64,000 nt of DNA from Balneicella halophila (GTDB taxonomy: Bacteria > Bacteroidota > Bacteroidia > Bacteroidales > Balneicellaceae), in NCBI RefSeq assembly GCF_003096835.1, contig NZ_QENZ01000005.1, positions 62,001-126,000 of the forward strand, read 5' to 3'. Shown here one piece after another: positions 1 through 9,981 of this stretch. Position 1 is the first letter of the stretch. Every line of letters starts with the position of its first letter. The translations under genes and the position numbers were made by a program. A model generated the notes under the pieces. That model did no database searches and had not been told where the DNA came from. It saw only the letters and a program-made list of their open reading frames with translations.

Positions 1-590
1 TTGTATCTGTCAAGTTTCATTGCAGGTAAAAGTTCAACAATCTCACCATCTATACGAGCATGCAGAAATCCTTGCTTACGAAACTGTTCAAAAAGTTCAC
101 GATAATGTCCTTTTCGACCTTTTACTATAGGACTTAATAAATAAACAGGTTTACCCTCAAAATCCTTAATAATCATATCAATGATTTGCTCTTCAGTTTG
201 CTTTACCATCGGTTCGCCAGTTTTGTAGGAATAGGCGATTCCAGCACGTGCATAGAGCAATCGCAGGAAATCATAAAGCTCAGTTACAGTACCTACTGTA
301 GAGCGCGGATTTTTATTCGTTGTTTTCTGTTCAATAGCTATAACAGGACTTAAACCTGTTATTTTATCGACATCAGGGCGTTCTAGTCCGCCTAGAAACT
401 GTCTTGCGTAAGCGGAAAAGGTTTCGATGTACCGACGTTGTCCTTCTGCATATATTGTATCAAATGCAAGTGAAGACTTTCCACTGCCACTAAGTCCTGT
501 AATTACAGTGAGTGCATTGTGCGGTATTCGCACATCGATATTACGAAGATTATGTTCTCTCGCCCCAAATACTTCAATCCAATCTTGCAT
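1..590 (-). CDS. uvrA: Excinuclease ABC subunit A, N-terminal part (runs off left edge)
   Basis: The N-terminal ~196 residues of UvrA, the damage-recognition ATPase of nucleotide excision repair, which acts in the cytoplasm with UvrB and UvrC. The reading frame stays open to the window edge, so the rest of the gene lies to the left. The start is the ATG at 590-588 ([17 protein letters not shown]). A Walker A motif, [12 protein letters not shown], follows at about residues 33-44. The region after it ([20 protein letters not shown], then a stretch on [13 protein letters not shown]) is characteristic of UvrA ATPase domain I. Only six bases separate it from the upstream lytic transglycosylase gene on the same strand, so the two are probably co-transcribed. 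The identification rests on strong motif recognition. Confidence 0.95.
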   Translation of the reverse strand, partial: MQDWIEVFGAREHNLRNIDVRIPHNALTVITGLSGSGKSSLAFDTIYAEGQRRYIETFSAYARQFLGGLERPDVDKITGLSPVIAIEQKTTNKNPRSTVGTVTELYDFLRLLYARAGIAYSYKTGEPMVKQTEEQIIDMIIKDFEGKPVYLLSPIVKGRKGHYRELFEQFRKQGFLHARIDGEIVELLPAMKLDRY

Positions 591-596
591 TGTCTT

Positions 597-1559
597 TTAA
601 TTATTATATGTTGAATAGTCGAAGTCAGCCCATCCATCAGCTGGCACTTCAAAATAATAAGTCTTTTTATTTTTATTCTTTAGGTAACTCTGTCTCAACC
701 AAGGATTGAATTCCTTTAAGATAGGGTAATTAATTCCATTTCGCTTAGCCCAAATAGCCAAATCTTCTATTTCAGAATCTACAACTATTCTTTTGGTTGG
801 TATAGGTTGATACAAATCATTAGGATGGAATTTAAATCCATATTTACCTGGATTCTCCAATATCGTTTTTAATGCTAAAATTCGGTAAATGTATCTTCCC
901 GTTTCTGGGTTTAACCGTAAATCATAATAGTTAGAGGCATTTTGCCGTTTCATCTGTCTGCTTATCCCTGCAAAACCCGCATTGTATGCAGCAGCAGCTA
1001 AAGTCCAGCTACCTAAATCAGCTTTCCCTTTTTTTAGGTAATCGCATGCGGCGCGTGTAGCTTTCTCAATATGATAACGTTCATCTACTTCACTGTTAAC
1101 TTCCAATCCATATTCACGACCAGTTGATTTCATAAATTGCCATAGTCCAGCAGCACCAGCAGGTGAAACAATCGTAGGGATCAATCCGCTTTCAATAATG
1201 GCTATATACTTGATATCGTCGGGCATTCCTTCCTCTCTAAGAATTTTTTCTATTAAAGGTATAAAACGGGCAGAACGCTTAATTAGAAGCAATGTTTGTG
1301 ATTGCCAGTAGGTGTTCACTAATAATTCTCTATCTAAAGCTTCTTTCACATACCAACGATTTAGTGGAGCACTTTCACCAGCAAAATCTACAGGCGATGG
1401 TACTTCAAGAGCATAGACATTATAGTTTTGCATATATTCGCTACTGCTTGATGAGGAAACTAGTTGATTGTTGTCATTTACAGCGCTGTTAAAAATAAAC
1501 AAAACACTGCCTAATAGCAATATAAGTAATGATATGCTAATGATTTTATTATATTTCAT
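597..1559 (-). CDS. Lytic transglycosylase, SLT/MltD-like catalytic domain
   Basis: A 320-residue exported murein lytic transglycosylase expected to cleave the MurNAc-GlcNAc bond of peptidoglycan in the periplasm. An N-terminal hydrophobic segment (about residues 6-26) is a signal peptide or anchor. The SLT fold follows: the catalytic Glu is E123 in IAIIESGL, with GLWQFM at 138-143 and the AAAAYNAG motif near 188-195. No LysM repeats are visible at the C-terminus, so it is shorter than classical MltD; the last ~60 residues have no motif I can name. Its gene lies just upstream of uvrA on the same strand. A -7 promoter element lies about 30 bases before the start. Confidence 0.88.
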   Translation of the reverse strand: MKYNKIISISLLILLLGSVLFIFNSAVNDNNQLVSSSSSSEYMQNYNVYALEVPSPVDFAGESAPLNRWYVKEALDRELLVNTYWQSQTLLLIKRSARFIPLIEKILREEGMPDDIKYIAIIESGLIPTIVSPAGAAGLWQFMKSTGREYGLEVNSEVDERYHIEKATRAACDYLKKGKADLGSWTLAAAAYNAGFAGISRQMKRQNASNYYDLRLNPETGRYIYRILALKTILENPGKYGFKFHPNDLYQPIPTKRIVVDSEIEDLAIWAKRNGINYPILKEFNPWLRQSYLKNKNKKTYYFEVPADGWADFDYSTYNN

Positions 1560-1589
1560 AAGGTCATCTTATTAGTCCGAAACAATTTA

Positions 1590-1597
1590 CAAATATA
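1590..1597 (-). promoter_or_regulatory. Bacteroidota -7 element upstream of the lytic transglycosylase
   Basis: On the minus strand this reads TATATTTG, an exact match to TAnnTTTG, about 30 bases ahead of the ATG at 1559. I see no TTG at the expected 19-21 base spacing, so only the -7 half is supported. Confidence 0.4.
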
Positions 1598-1609
1598 ATC
1601 AAAAGAAAA

Positions 1610-1645
1610 ATGATTGCCTTCCATATTTATAAGGAAAACAATCAT
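1610..1645 (-). terminator. Intrinsic terminator after the acyl-CoA ligase gene
   Basis: On the minus strand ATGATTGTTTTCC pairs with GGAAGGCAATCAT (13 pairs, two of them G-U) around a 10-base loop and is followed by TTTTC. It separates the acyl-CoA ligase from the transglycosylase-uvrA pair. Confidence 0.7.
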
Positions 1646-1669
1646 CTTTTATTTGAAGGACTTCAGAAA

Positions 1670-3385
1670 TTATTCCTTGTCTTTTTTGTATAAAAATCGT
1701 TTAATTTTTTGCGTAGGAGTCTTTTCAAAAGGATCATGTTGCAATACCATCTTTTGAATTTGTGAAAACTTATTCAGTTCGTTATTGACCTTGACTTTCA
1801 TTTCTTGCAAAATTTCTTGAGATTTTTCCTCAAGATACTGTTTGGCGTCATCTTTCTTCTGAATAGCATCTGTTTTGAATGTTGACATGTTCGACTGAAT
1901 ACGCTTAACTCGTTTTTCAAGTTCATCCATATTCAAGTGTACCATTGCCACTAACTTACCGCCAATCTGTGTAACTAATGATTCTGAAACTAATTCATCT
2001 TTGTTGATGATTGATTCGATTTCTTCTGGATAAATATTTTCTCCGCTAGCACCTACAAGCATTGTTTTTATACGTCCCTTAATGTATAGATTGCCTTTTT
2101 TATCAAGGAGTCCGAGGTCTCCAGTACGCAACCATCCATCTTCAGTAAAGACTTCTCTAGTGGCTTCAGGATTTTTATAATATCCTTGCATGACATTGTC
2201 GCCTTTCACTTGAATCTCACCAGTTTCTGCATTAGGATTCTCTTTTGCAATTCGAACCTTCAAACCTCTTACAGGTTCGCCTGTAGATCCTAATTTTGTT
2301 TTTCCAACTCCTGCTCCAGCAATTAGAGGGGAGGTCTCCGTCATTCCGTAGCCTATAGAGTAAGGAAATTTGCTGTCCAGAAGAAATTGTTCCACTGTGG
2401 GGTCTAGTTTAGAGCCACCAATACCAAAGAATTTTAAATTACCGCCAAACGCCTCATAAATTTTCTTCCCAGCGACTTTATTGAGCAAACGTCTCCCGAT
2501 AGGTAGTTTATATGCCCACCTTGTCAGGAATTTGTTGTTTATCCCCGGCAATACCTTCGACTTATAGATTTTTTCCATTATTAAAGGTACTGTAAGCATG
2601 AAATCAGGGCGAATTTTTTTCATAGCTGGAAGTAAAACTGATGGAGTAGGTAGTTTTTCCAAATAATATGTTGAAGCACCTGCAACTGTAGCAAACATCA
2701 TCCCGACAGTATTCTCATATGTATGTGATAATGGTAAAACAGACAGAAAACAATCATTCTCTGTAATTTCTTGAACATCGCGTCCTTGATAAACGTTGTA
2801 AAGAATATTCTTATGTGTCAACATTACGCCTTTGGAAGTACCTGTAGTACCTGAGGTATAAATGATTGTCAATAAATCATCTTCTTCCACATCAGCATAT
2901 TGATAGCCCTCTGCTGAAACTATGGCATCTGGAATATTAGTAAAGTTTTCAATAGAAGTGTTGTTCGGAATTTGAGCTAAGCCATCCATTCTAAAAGTAT
3001 ATTCCAAACTCTCAATCTTTGCATCCTGCACTTTAGGATAGAGTTTGGAAGAAACAAAAATAGCTTTGATACCAGAATGCTGAAGTATAGATTCAATTTC
3101 TTTATCAGTAAAGTCTGGCAATATAGGAACTGAAACAGCACCTAGGGTCGCTATCGCGAAATAGCTGGCTACCCAGCTTGGTGAATTTGCACCAAGAATA
3201 GCAATTTTATCACCTTTTTGTATTCCTTTTTCTTGTAGTATATTTCCTATTCTCGCTATTTCTTCTTGTAAATCTCTGTAAGTATTTTGTTTCCCATTTA
3301 CAAAAGAAAATCCTTTTTGATCTATAAATTTATCAAAAACTTCGTCCAATAAAGACGGTACTGTTTGTTTAGTAAGTTCTATCAT
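1670..3385 (-). CDS. AMP-dependent long-chain acyl-CoA ligase family protein
   Basis: A 571-residue member of the adenylate-forming (ANL) superfamily, most like long-chain fatty acid-CoA ligases, which activate a fatty acid with ATP and CoA. The AMP-binding P-loop YTSGTTGTSKG is at residues 176-186. Further on are GYGMTETSP (the A5 motif) and GWLRTGDLG (A7). Near the C-terminus KTPTQKIKRF carries the expected catalytic Lys region. A charged, probably helical insert precedes the C-terminal lid. The substrate cannot be read from sequence; an acyl-acyl carrier protein synthetase is the main alternative. It is a single-gene unit with its own promoter and terminator. Confidence 0.85.
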   Translation of the reverse strand: MIELTKQTVPSLLDEVFDKFIDQKGFSFVNGKQNTYRDLQEEIARIGNILQEKGIQKGDKIAILGANSPSWVASYFAIATLGAVSVPILPDFTDKEIESILQHSGIKAIFVSSKLYPKVQDAKIESLEYTFRMDGLAQIPNNTSIENFTNIPDAIVSAEGYQYADVEEDDLLTIIYTSGTTGTSKGVMLTHKNILYNVYQGRDVQEITENDCFLSVLPLSHTYENTVGMMFATVAGASTYYLEKLPTPSVLLPAMKKIRPDFMLTVPLIMEKIYKSKVLPGINNKFLTRWAYKLPIGRRLLNKVAGKKIYEAFGGNLKFFGIGGSKLDPTVEQFLLDSKFPYSIGYGMTETSPLIAGAGVGKTKLGSTGEPVRGLKVRIAKENPNAETGEIQVKGDNVMQGYYKNPEATREVFTEDGWLRTGDLGLLDKKGNLYIKGRIKTMLVGASGENIYPEEIESIINKDELVSESLVTQIGGKLVAMVHLNMDELEKRVKRIQSNMSTFKTDAIQKKDDAKQYLEEKSQEILQEMKVKVNNELNKFSQIQKMVLQHDPFEKTPTQKIKRFLYKKDKE

Positions 3386-3414
3386 AACAACATATTACCT
3401 TTCAGAAAGTATGC

Positions 3415-3444
3415 CAAAAGTACAAAACACAATGGAATAGTCAA
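3415..3444 (-). promoter_or_regulatory. Bacteroidota-type promoter for the acyl-CoA ligase gene
   Basis: On the minus strand TTG (3444-3442) is followed after exactly 19 bases by TACTTTTG (3422-3415), a full match to TTG-N19-TAnnTTTG. The ligase ATG is 30 bases further on. Confidence 0.7.
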
Positions 3445-3510
3445 TATTTAAATCAGAATAATGTTTTCTTAGCGATAAACAATGAGGATTTTTCCAAAAA
3501 TCATTAGAAC

Positions 3511-4425
3511 TTAATTTAGTTTAGCTTTGTTTTTATAGGAGAAGAAAACTGAAATAACCGCCCCAGTAAGCAGGAGTAAGGCTCCAAAAGCAGAAACTAA
3601 TGAAAGTTGTTCGCCTTCGATCCATGTGATACTCGTATGATAGATTATAGTCATAATTACTAAAGTGATGATTGGGTTCAAAATAATGATGATGCTCACT
3701 TTGTAGGCTTGAGTGTATTTAAATGCTAAAGCTAGGAAACCATAGGCAAATAGTGTGTTTAATCCTAAGAAGACAAGAAGAATCCATTGCCAATTAGCTA
3801 AGTCATTAAATTCATTGAAATCAGTAGCAGGCATAAGCATAATCGCAGGAATACCATAGATAAATAAATTAAGAAGTTGGGGGTCATATTTAGCGACTAA
3901 TTTTTTTTGCAAAATAGCATAAACAGTCCAGCTGACTGCCGCAAACCCTGTCCACAAAAAACCTTTGTTGAACGATTCTACTTCAACAAAATGACTAAGC
4001 TGGTTGTTGTAAAATAATAGTAATCCGATAATGGCAATTGCAAAACCAGTTAATTGCCATTTGTTGACTTTTTCTTTGAAAAATAAAATGCCACTAAGGG
4101 CTAATAATATTGGTCCTATTTGTATGACTATCTGTGCCGTCGATGGTCCTGTGTAATGGAGTCCGTATATATATCCGATATAGTTAAATCCGAGGCAAAC
4201 TGCTGCAATAAATAGGATAATAGGAAAAGCTCGAACAATAGATAGTAACTTAGGTTTAACTATGATAAAATAAAACAGCAAAATGCCTGCTGCAAGTGTG
4301 AAGCGAAACCATGCTACCTCTACGGGGCCAACATATGCTAAGGCAACCTTCATTAGCACAGCTAAGAATCCCCAAAGAATGGCTGTGACACAGGCTGATA
4401 ATATTCCTTTTAAGTTATCACTCAT
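3511..4425 (-). CDS. EamA/DMT superfamily transporter
   Basis: A 304-residue integral membrane protein with about ten hydrophobic helices in two repeats of five, the EamA (DMT/RhaT-like) arrangement. It probably exports a small metabolite across the inner membrane; the substrate cannot be inferred. The first repeat starts at the N-terminus (GILSACVTAILWGFLAVLMK) and the second near residue 155 (FLWTGFAAVSWTVYAIL). Its start is 24 bases after the stop of folE on the same strand, so it is probably co-transcribed with folE, though no functional link is evident. Confidence 0.85.
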   Translation of the reverse strand: MSDNLKGILSACVTAILWGFLAVLMKVALAYVGPVEVAWFRFTLAAGILLFYFIIVKPKLLSIVRAFPIILFIAAVCLGFNYIGYIYGLHYTGPSTAQIVIQIGPILLALSGILFFKEKVNKWQLTGFAIAIIGLLLFYNNQLSHFVEVESFNKGFLWTGFAAVSWTVYAILQKKLVAKYDPQLLNLFIYGIPAIMLMPATDFNEFNDLANWQWILLVFLGLNTLFAYGFLALAFKYTQAYKVSIIIILNPIITLVIMTIIYHTSITWIEGEQLSLVSAFGALLLLTGAVISVFFSYKNKAKLN

Positions 4426-4449
4426 GATCGCTTACAACAGCATAATGAA

Positions 4450-5058
4450 TTAGAGCAAAGTAGTTCCGATTAATCGAATAAACTCCTCACGAGTCTTTAA
4501 TTGGGTCTTGAAAGCCCCAGTAAAATCAGACGTAGTTGTTATAGCATTTTGATTCCGTACACCTCGCATACACATACATAAGTGTTTTGCTTCTATAACC
4601 ACGGCTACACCCAAAGGGTCCAATGTGTCTTGAATACAATCTTTGATTTGCATAGTCAATCGCTCTTGTACTTGCAATCGTCGGGAAAAAGCTTCCACAA
4701 CACGTGCAATTTTACTCAAGCCGGTAATAGTTCCATTGGGAATATAAGCAACATGTGCTTTCCCTATGAAGGGAAGCATATGGTGCTCACAAAGAGAGTA
4801 CATTTCAATATCTTTGACTAGAACCATTTGTTTATAATCCTCTTTAAAAAGTGCTGCCCGCAATATTTCTCGCGGATCTTCAGCATAGCCTTTGGTAAGA
4901 TATTGCATGGCTTTAGCTACACGTTCAGGCGTTTTTAGTAAACCTTCTCTTTCGCTATCTTCTCCGAGTAATTCTAAAATGGCTTTATAATGTTCAGTCA
5001 TTTTTTGAATGCGTTTCTCGTCGTATTCTAACTTTATTTCAAAATCTGGACTATTCAT
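4450..5058 (-). CDS. folE: GTP cyclohydrolase I
   Basis: GTP cyclohydrolase I (202 residues) makes 7,8-dihydroneopterin triphosphate from GTP, the first step to tetrahydrofolate and other pterins. The zinc ligands are visible: C90 and H93 in CEHHMLPF and C161 in HLCMCMRG. The core [20 protein letters not shown] is typical. I chose the ATG at 5058 ([10 protein letters not shown]). The frame is open for 26 more codons, but an exact Bacteroidota promoter lies at 5096-5127, inside that extension, and the extension (hydrophobic, Phe/Tyr-rich) does not resemble the family. The next gene downstream is a DMT transporter, probably in the same transcript. Confidence 0.93.
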   Translation of the reverse strand: MNSPDFEIKLEYDEKRIQKMTEHYKAILELLGEDSEREGLLKTPERVAKAMQYLTKGYAEDPREILRAALFKEDYKQMVLVKDIEMYSLCEHHMLPFIGKAHVAYIPNGTITGLSKIARVVEAFSRRLQVQERLTMQIKDCIQDTLDPLGVAVVIEAKHLCMCMRGVRNQNAITTTSDFTGAFKTQLKTREEFIRLIGTTLL

Positions 5059-5095
5059 ATGATGAATTAAATAAAAAAATAGTACGCGAAAGTAG

Positions 5096-5127
5096 CAAAA
5101 GTAGTTTGGCTTACCAAACTCGAGCAA
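5096..5127 (-). promoter_or_regulatory. Bacteroidota-type promoter for folE
   Basis: On the minus strand TTG (5127-5125), 21 bases, then TACTTTTG (5103-5096). This lies 38 bases upstream of the ATG at 5058 and settles the choice of the shorter folE start. It is back to back with the fabI promoter. Confidence 0.65.
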
Positions 5128-5137
5128 TAATGGCAAG

Positions 5138-5167
5138 TTGATTTTTATAAACTATTGCTTATATTTG
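5138..5167 (+). promoter_or_regulatory. Bacteroidota-type promoter for fabI
   Basis: TTG at 5138-5140, a 19-base spacer, then TATATTTG at 5160-5167, matching TTG-N19-TAnnTTTG. The fabI ATG is 43 bases downstream. Confidence 0.7.
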
Positions 5168-5210
5168 TATAATAATTCATACGAGAAATTACGCTCAAAA
5201 TATAGTAAAT

Positions 5211-6029
5211 ATGGGAAGTCTATTAAAAGGAAAAAAAGGAATCATTTTTGGGGCATTAAATGATATGTCCATCGCCTGGAAAGTTGCTGAACGTGCCTAT
5301 GAAGAAGGTGCTGAAATAGTTTTGACCAATTCGCCAATGGCATTGAGAATGGGTACAATCAATGAGTTAGCTGAAAAATGCAATGCTGAAGTAGTACCTT
5401 GTGATGTTACCAAAATGGAGGACATCGAAAAATTGGTTGATAGAGCTATGGAAGTATTTGGCGGGAAATTTGATTTTGTACTTCATTCAATAGGTATGTC
5501 ACCTAACGTTCGTAAAGATATTGACTATGCAGAACTCAATTATTCTTTCTTAGATAAAACATTGGATATATCTGCTATTTCATTTCATAAAGTACTCAAT
5601 GCTTGCTATGCGAAAGATGCTATTAATGAATGGGGATCAGTAGTTGCCTTAACCTACATGGCTGCACAGCGCACAGTGTTCGGATATAATGATATGGCTG
5701 ATGCTAAAGCATTATTAGAATCAATCGCTAGAAGCTTTGGTTATAAATACGGAGTCAGAAACAAAGTGCGTATTAATACTGTTTCGCAGTCGCCAACAGT
5801 AACTACTGCAGGTAGCGGGGTAGGTGGATTGAAAGATTTACTCGATTTTGCGGAGAAAATGTCACCACTGGGAAATGCAGATGCATTAGATTGCGCCAAC
5901 TATTGCATTAGTTTATTTTCAGATCTTACCAAGAAAGTTACCATGCAAAATCTTCTAAATGATGGAGGTTTTTCAAGCATGAGTATGAGTGAAGAAGTAA
6001 TGAAACAATACAAAAAAGGAGACAAATAA
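5211..6029 (+). CDS. fabI: Enoyl-[acyl-carrier-protein] reductase (NADH)
   Basis: FabI (272 residues) reduces trans-2-enoyl-ACP in the last step of each fatty acid elongation cycle and is the target of triclosan-type inhibitors. It has the divergent short-chain dehydrogenase fold of the family: an N-terminal nucleotide-binding segment (GIIFGALNDMSIAWK) and the catalytic pair Y159 and K166 (spacing Tyr-x6-Lys) with Y149 ahead of them, as in FabI rather than ordinary SDRs. Length is normal. It is a single-gene unit between its own promoter and a terminator at 6054-6090, divergent from folE. Confidence 0.95.
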   Translation: MGSLLKGKKGIIFGALNDMSIAWKVAERAYEEGAEIVLTNSPMALRMGTINELAEKCNAEVVPCDVTKMEDIEKLVDRAMEVFGGKFDFVLHSIGMSPNVRKDIDYAELNYSFLDKTLDISAISFHKVLNACYAKDAINEWGSVVALTYMAAQRTVFGYNDMADAKALLESIARSFGYKYGVRNKVRINTVSQSPTVTTAGSGVGGLKDLLDFAEKMSPLGNADALDCANYCISLFSDLTKKVTMQNLLNDGGFSSMSMSEEVMKQYKKGDK

Positions 6030-6053
6030 TTGTTTCTAAAAACCAATAAAGAG

Positions 6054-6090
6054 ATGTGGGAGTTTTAGCGATAAATTTCCACATTTTTTT
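6054..6090 (+). terminator. Probable terminator after fabI
   Basis: ATGTGGGA pairs with TTCCACAT (8 pairs, one G-T) around a 15-base loop and is followed by seven T. The loop is long, so the call is moderate. Confidence 0.55.
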
Positions 6091-6148
6091 GTGCATTTAG
6101 AATATCTAAATTATGTGGGTTGCATTATAATAAAAACATATTTTTTTG

Positions 6149-6156
6149 TATTTTTG
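6149..6156 (+). promoter_or_regulatory. Bacteroidota -7 element upstream of gyrA
   Basis: TATTTTTG is an exact TAnnTTTG match ending 27 bases before the gyrA ATG. A TTG lies 26 bases upstream, further than the usual 19-21. Confidence 0.45.
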
Positions 6157-6183
6157 TGAACCTATTAAATTGAAAGAAAATAC

Positions 6184-8691
6184 ATGAGTTTGGAAGAGAA
6201 GATTATTAAAATCAATATAGAAGACGAAATGAAGTCTGCGTATATTGATTACTCGATGTCAGTGATTGTTTCCAGAGCCTTACCAGATGTACGTGACGGG
6301 TTGAAACCTGTACACCGTCGTGTCCTTTACGGAATGAATGAGCTGGGCTTAACGGCAAACAAATCACACAAGAAATCAGCGAGAATTGTCGGAGAAGTTT
6401 TAGGTAAGTATCACCCACACGGTGACAGCTCTGTTTATTATACTATGGTGCGTATGGCTCAAGACTGGTCATTGCGTTATCCTTTGGTTGATGGACAAGG
6501 TAACTACGGTTCTGTAGATGGCGATAGCCCTGCAGCTATGCGTTATACAGAAGCTAGAATGGAGCGTATTGCAGAAGAAATTTTAAAAGATTTAGATAAA
6601 GAAACCGTTGATCTCTTACCTAATTTTGATGAATCACTTACTGAGCCTTCAGTTTTACCGACACGTTTACCTAATTTGCTTTTGAATGGAGCATCAGGAA
6701 TTGCCGTAGGTATGGCAACGAATATGCCTCCGCATAATTTAACCGATACTGTTAATGCTATCTGTACTTACATAGATGATAATGAAGTAAGTATAGATAC
6801 GCTTATTGATATTATAAAAGCTCCGGATTTCCCAACAGGCGGTACTATCTATGGTTACGCTGGTGTTCGTGAAGCTTTTGAAACAGGACGTGGTCGGGTA
6901 GTAGTAAGAGCTACTACAGAAGTTGAAACTACTTCTTCTGGTCGTGAGAAGCTGATTGTTACAGAGATTCCTTATTTAGTAAATAAGGCAGACTTAATCA
7001 AAAAAATTGCCGAACTTGTAAATGATAAGAAGATAGAGGGAATTTCTAATATAAACGATGAGTCAGACCGTAATGGTATGCGTATTGTGATTGACCTAAA
7101 AAGAGATGCCGTTGCTAATATTGTACTTAATAAATTGTATAAGTACACTGCAATGCAATCGACTTTCAGTGTGAATAATATTGCTTTGGTAAATGGACGT
7201 CCTTCAATGTTGAATCTGAAAGATTTAATCAAACACTTTGTTGACCATCGTCATGATGTTGTGACTCGCCGTACACAGTACGAATTGCGTCAGGCTGAAG
7301 AAAAAGCACATATTTTAGAAGGATTAATAATCGCTAGTGATAATATTGATGAAGTAATTCAAATTATCCGTTCTTCGAAGAGTAGAGATGAAGCTCGCCA
7401 ACGGCTGATAGAACGTTTTGAATTATCGGAAATTCAAGCCAAAGCCATTGTAGAGATGCGCCTGGGACAGTTAACAGGACTGGAACAAGATAAGTTAAGA
7501 GCTGAATATGCTGATCTTCAGAAACTGATTGCTCATTTAAAAGATATTCTTTCAGATATTACGCTTCGTATGCAAATCATCAAGGATGAGTTGATAGAAA
7601 TCAGAGACAAATATGGAGATGAGAGACGTACCAAAATAGAGTACGCTGCTGAGGAATTTAACCCAGAAGATTTCTATGCTGATGATGAAATGGTGATTAC
7701 TATTTCACATGAAGGATATATTAAAAGGACACCGCTTACAGAATATAAAAGCCAACACAGAGGTGGTGTAGGAGCTAAAGGTGCTGCTACAAAAGATGAA
7801 GATTTTGTAGAACACATGATAATGGCTACGATGCACAATACTCTTCTGTTATTTACAGAAAAAGGGCAGTGTTTTTGGCTGAAAGTTTATGAAATACCAG
7901 AAGGTTCTAAAAACTCTAAAGGACGTGCAATCCAAAATCTTCTAAATCTAAGTAGTGACAATAAAGTAAAAGCATACATAAATGTAAAAACGTTGAATGA
8001 TGAAGAATACATCAACAACAATTACATTATGCTTTGTACTAAGAAAGGAATTGTAAAGAAAACAGCACTTGAAGCCTACTCGAGACCACGAGTAAATGGT
8101 GTGAATGCTGTAACCATTCGCGAAGGTGATCAGTTATTAGAGGCACGACTTACCAATGGGCAAAATGATATATTGATGGCAGTACGCTCTGGTAAAGCCA
8201 TTCGTTTCCACGAAGAGAAAGTTCGCCCGATGGGGCGAACAGCTACTGGAGTTCGTGGTATTACCTTGGCTAGCGAAAAGGATGAAGTAGTAGGTATGGT
8301 GTGTATCAAAGACAATGAAAACATACTCGTTGTGTCTGAAAATGGTTACGGTAAACGTTCTGATGTTGATGATTATAGATTGACCAACAGAGGTGGTAAG
8401 GGAGTTAAAACAATTAATATTACTGAGAAGACCGGTGAATTGATTGCAATGCTTTCTGTAACTGATGAGCATGATTTAATGATAATCACTCGCTCTGGAA
8501 TTACTATTCGCATGGCGGTTGCTGACCTTAGAGTAATGGGACGTGCAACACAAGGGGTGAAATTAATTAACCTATCAGAAAAAAGTGGTACGATTGCTGC
8601 AGTAGCTAAGGTAACAACTGAAGATGTAGAAGATCAAGATAGTAGTTTGGAGGACAAATCTTCAGATGCAGAAACAGATAATATAGAATAA
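6184..8691 (+). CDS. gyrA: DNA gyrase subunit A
   Basis: DNA gyrase A (835 residues), the DNA-breaking subunit that with GyrB introduces negative supercoils. The catalytic Tyr is Y121 ([11 protein letters not shown]). The quinolone-determining region is at about 64-105 ([10 protein letters not shown]). S82 aligns with E. coli Ser83, and Y86 sits where E. coli has Asp87. The C-terminal beta-pinwheel carries a GyrA box, NRGGKGV, near residues 734-740, which argues for gyrase rather than topoisomerase IV. The extreme C-terminus is acidic, as in many GyrA proteins. A TPR protein gene follows 16 bases downstream, probably on the same transcript. Confidence 0.95.
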   Translation: MSLEEKIIKINIEDEMKSAYIDYSMSVIVSRALPDVRDGLKPVHRRVLYGMNELGLTANKSHKKSARIVGEVLGKYHPHGDSSVYYTMVRMAQDWSLRYPLVDGQGNYGSVDGDSPAAMRYTEARMERIAEEILKDLDKETVDLLPNFDESLTEPSVLPTRLPNLLLNGASGIAVGMATNMPPHNLTDTVNAICTYIDDNEVSIDTLIDIIKAPDFPTGGTIYGYAGVREAFETGRGRVVVRATTEVETTSSGREKLIVTEIPYLVNKADLIKKIAELVNDKKIEGISNINDESDRNGMRIVIDLKRDAVANIVLNKLYKYTAMQSTFSVNNIALVNGRPSMLNLKDLIKHFVDHRHDVVTRRTQYELRQAEEKAHILEGLIIASDNIDEVIQIIRSSKSRDEARQRLIERFELSEIQAKAIVEMRLGQLTGLEQDKLRAEYADLQKLIAHLKDILSDITLRMQIIKDELIEIRDKYGDERRTKIEYAAEEFNPEDFYADDEMVITISHEGYIKRTPLTEYKSQHRGGVGAKGAATKDEDFVEHMIMATMHNTLLLFTEKGQCFWLKVYEIPEGSKNSKGRAIQNLLNLSSDNKVKAYINVKTLNDEEYINNNYIMLCTKKGIVKKTALEAYSRPRVNGVNAVTIREGDQLLEARLTNGQNDILMAVRSGKAIRFHEEKVRPMGRTATGVRGITLASEKDEVVGMVCIKDNENILVVSENGYGKRSDVDDYRLTNRGGKGVKTINITEKTGELIAMLSVTDEHDLMIITRSGITIRMAVADLRVMGRATQGVKLINLSEKSGTIAAVAKVTTEDVEDQDSSLEDKSSDAETDNIE

Positions 8692-8707
8692 TAAAAAGTA
8701 AAAAGTT

Positions 8708-9865
8708 ATGAAAAGAGTAAGTATTTTATTGGCAGTTTTAATGATTGCTGTAGGAGCGATAGCTCAAAAATCAAAATGGAGAGAAGCAAATAGCTACTTA
8801 TCCAAAGGTAAATTAGATCAAGCTAAAGAAAGCATTGATACAGCTTTGAAAGATGCATCTTTGCAAAATGAAGCTAAAGCATATTATACTAAAGGAGAGA
8901 TTTATCAAGCAATAGCTCAAGACCCAACAGGCTTGTTTCAAAAATTAGATGAAAACGCAGCTAGCATGGCTTATGAAGCATACATGAAGGCATTGGAGTT
9001 AGATTCTAAAGGAAAATTGAAGAAAAAAGTTAAGATTAATGTGATTAATTTAACAAATGCTTTAGCGAATGAAGGTGCTAATGCTTTTGAGAAAGAAAAC
9101 TATAAAGGTGCGGTTGATCGTTTTGAAAAGGTATTGGAAATTCAAAATTCTGATTTAGTAAAGATGGAGGGTATTGACACTGCAATGATGTTCAATGTTG
9201 CTTTAGCTGCTGAGAAGGCAGAGGATTATGATAAAGCAATTAAATATTATAATGAAGTAAAGGAATATGGATACCAAGAAGCTAAGACTTATGCACGCCT
9301 TTCTGCAGCTCTAAAAGGCGCTGGTAAAGAAGATGAAGCAACTAAAGTATTAGAAGAAGGTGCAGAAAAATATCCTAATGACTTAAATATCATTTTTGAA
9401 TTAATTAATAAGAACCTACTTGGCGGAACTCCTGAAAAAGCTGCAGAGTATGTAGATAAAGCAATAGAGTTAGAGCCAAATAATGCATCTCTTTATAGAG
9501 CTAAAGGTTCTATTTATGAAAAAACAGGTGATATTGAGCAAGCTAAAGTATGGTATGAAAAAGCCGTAGAAATGAATCCAGATGATTTCGCATCGCAATA
9601 CAACGTTGCTGTGATGTTACTCAAAGCTGTTGAAAAACGTAGAGAAGAGGTAAACGATATTATGGATCAAGCAGAATATGACGCTGCTGTTGAAGATTTA
9701 TATGATCGATATGCGGAAACATTACCATATTTTGAAAAAGCACATAGTATTAATCCTGAGGATGTAGGTACTATCCAAATCTTAAAAGAGATTTATTTCA
9801 AGTTAAGAGAACGCTCTCCAGAGATGATGGAAAAATATGAAAAATATAATGCGATGTTACAATAA
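8708..9865 (+). CDS. Tetratricopeptide repeat protein, exported
   Basis: A 385-residue protein with a Sec signal peptide (MKRVSILLAVLMIAVGAIAQ, cleavage around residue 19-20) followed by TPR-type helical repeats, clearest at about 105-130, 165-225 and 245-300. TPR arrays mediate protein-protein contacts; with a signal peptide this one should work in the periplasm. The partner is unknown. It follows gyrA closely and the pair ends at a strong terminator. I recall a TPR gene beside gyrA in other Bacteroidales, but I know of no functional link to gyrase. Confidence 0.8.
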   Translation: MKRVSILLAVLMIAVGAIAQKSKWREANSYLSKGKLDQAKESIDTALKDASLQNEAKAYYTKGEIYQAIAQDPTGLFQKLDENAASMAYEAYMKALELDSKGKLKKKVKINVINLTNALANEGANAFEKENYKGAVDRFEKVLEIQNSDLVKMEGIDTAMMFNVALAAEKAEDYDKAIKYYNEVKEYGYQEAKTYARLSAALKGAGKEDEATKVLEEGAEKYPNDLNIIFELINKNLLGGTPEKAAEYVDKAIELEPNNASLYRAKGSIYEKTGDIEQAKVWYEKAVEMNPDDFASQYNVAVMLLKAVEKRREEVNDIMDQAEYDAAVEDLYDRYAETLPYFEKAHSINPEDVGTIQILKEIYFKLRERSPEMMEKYEKYNAMLQ

Positions 9866-9888
9866 GATTAACCTTGCATGATATAAGG

Positions 9889-9918
9889 AAATGGAGCAAT
9901 AACTTGCTCCATTTTTTT
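9889..9918 (+). terminator. Terminator after gyrA and the TPR gene
   Basis: ATGGAGCAA and TTGCTCCAT form a perfect 9-pair stem with a 4-base loop, extended by A-T pairs, followed by a run of T. Confidence 0.85.
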
Positions 9919-9981
9919 GTCACTTTATGCATAAAAAGGTATAGTTATAATCAAATAAAACCAATTAAAAAAATAGATATT

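Noticed and set aside
5059-5136. N-terminal extension of folE to 5136
   Set aside because: An exact promoter (5096-5127) lies inside it and its residues do not resemble GTP cyclohydrolase I.
8137-8472. 111-codon minus-strand ORF inside gyrA
   Set aside because: Antisense shadow of the conserved GyrA C-terminal domain; no promoter or family.
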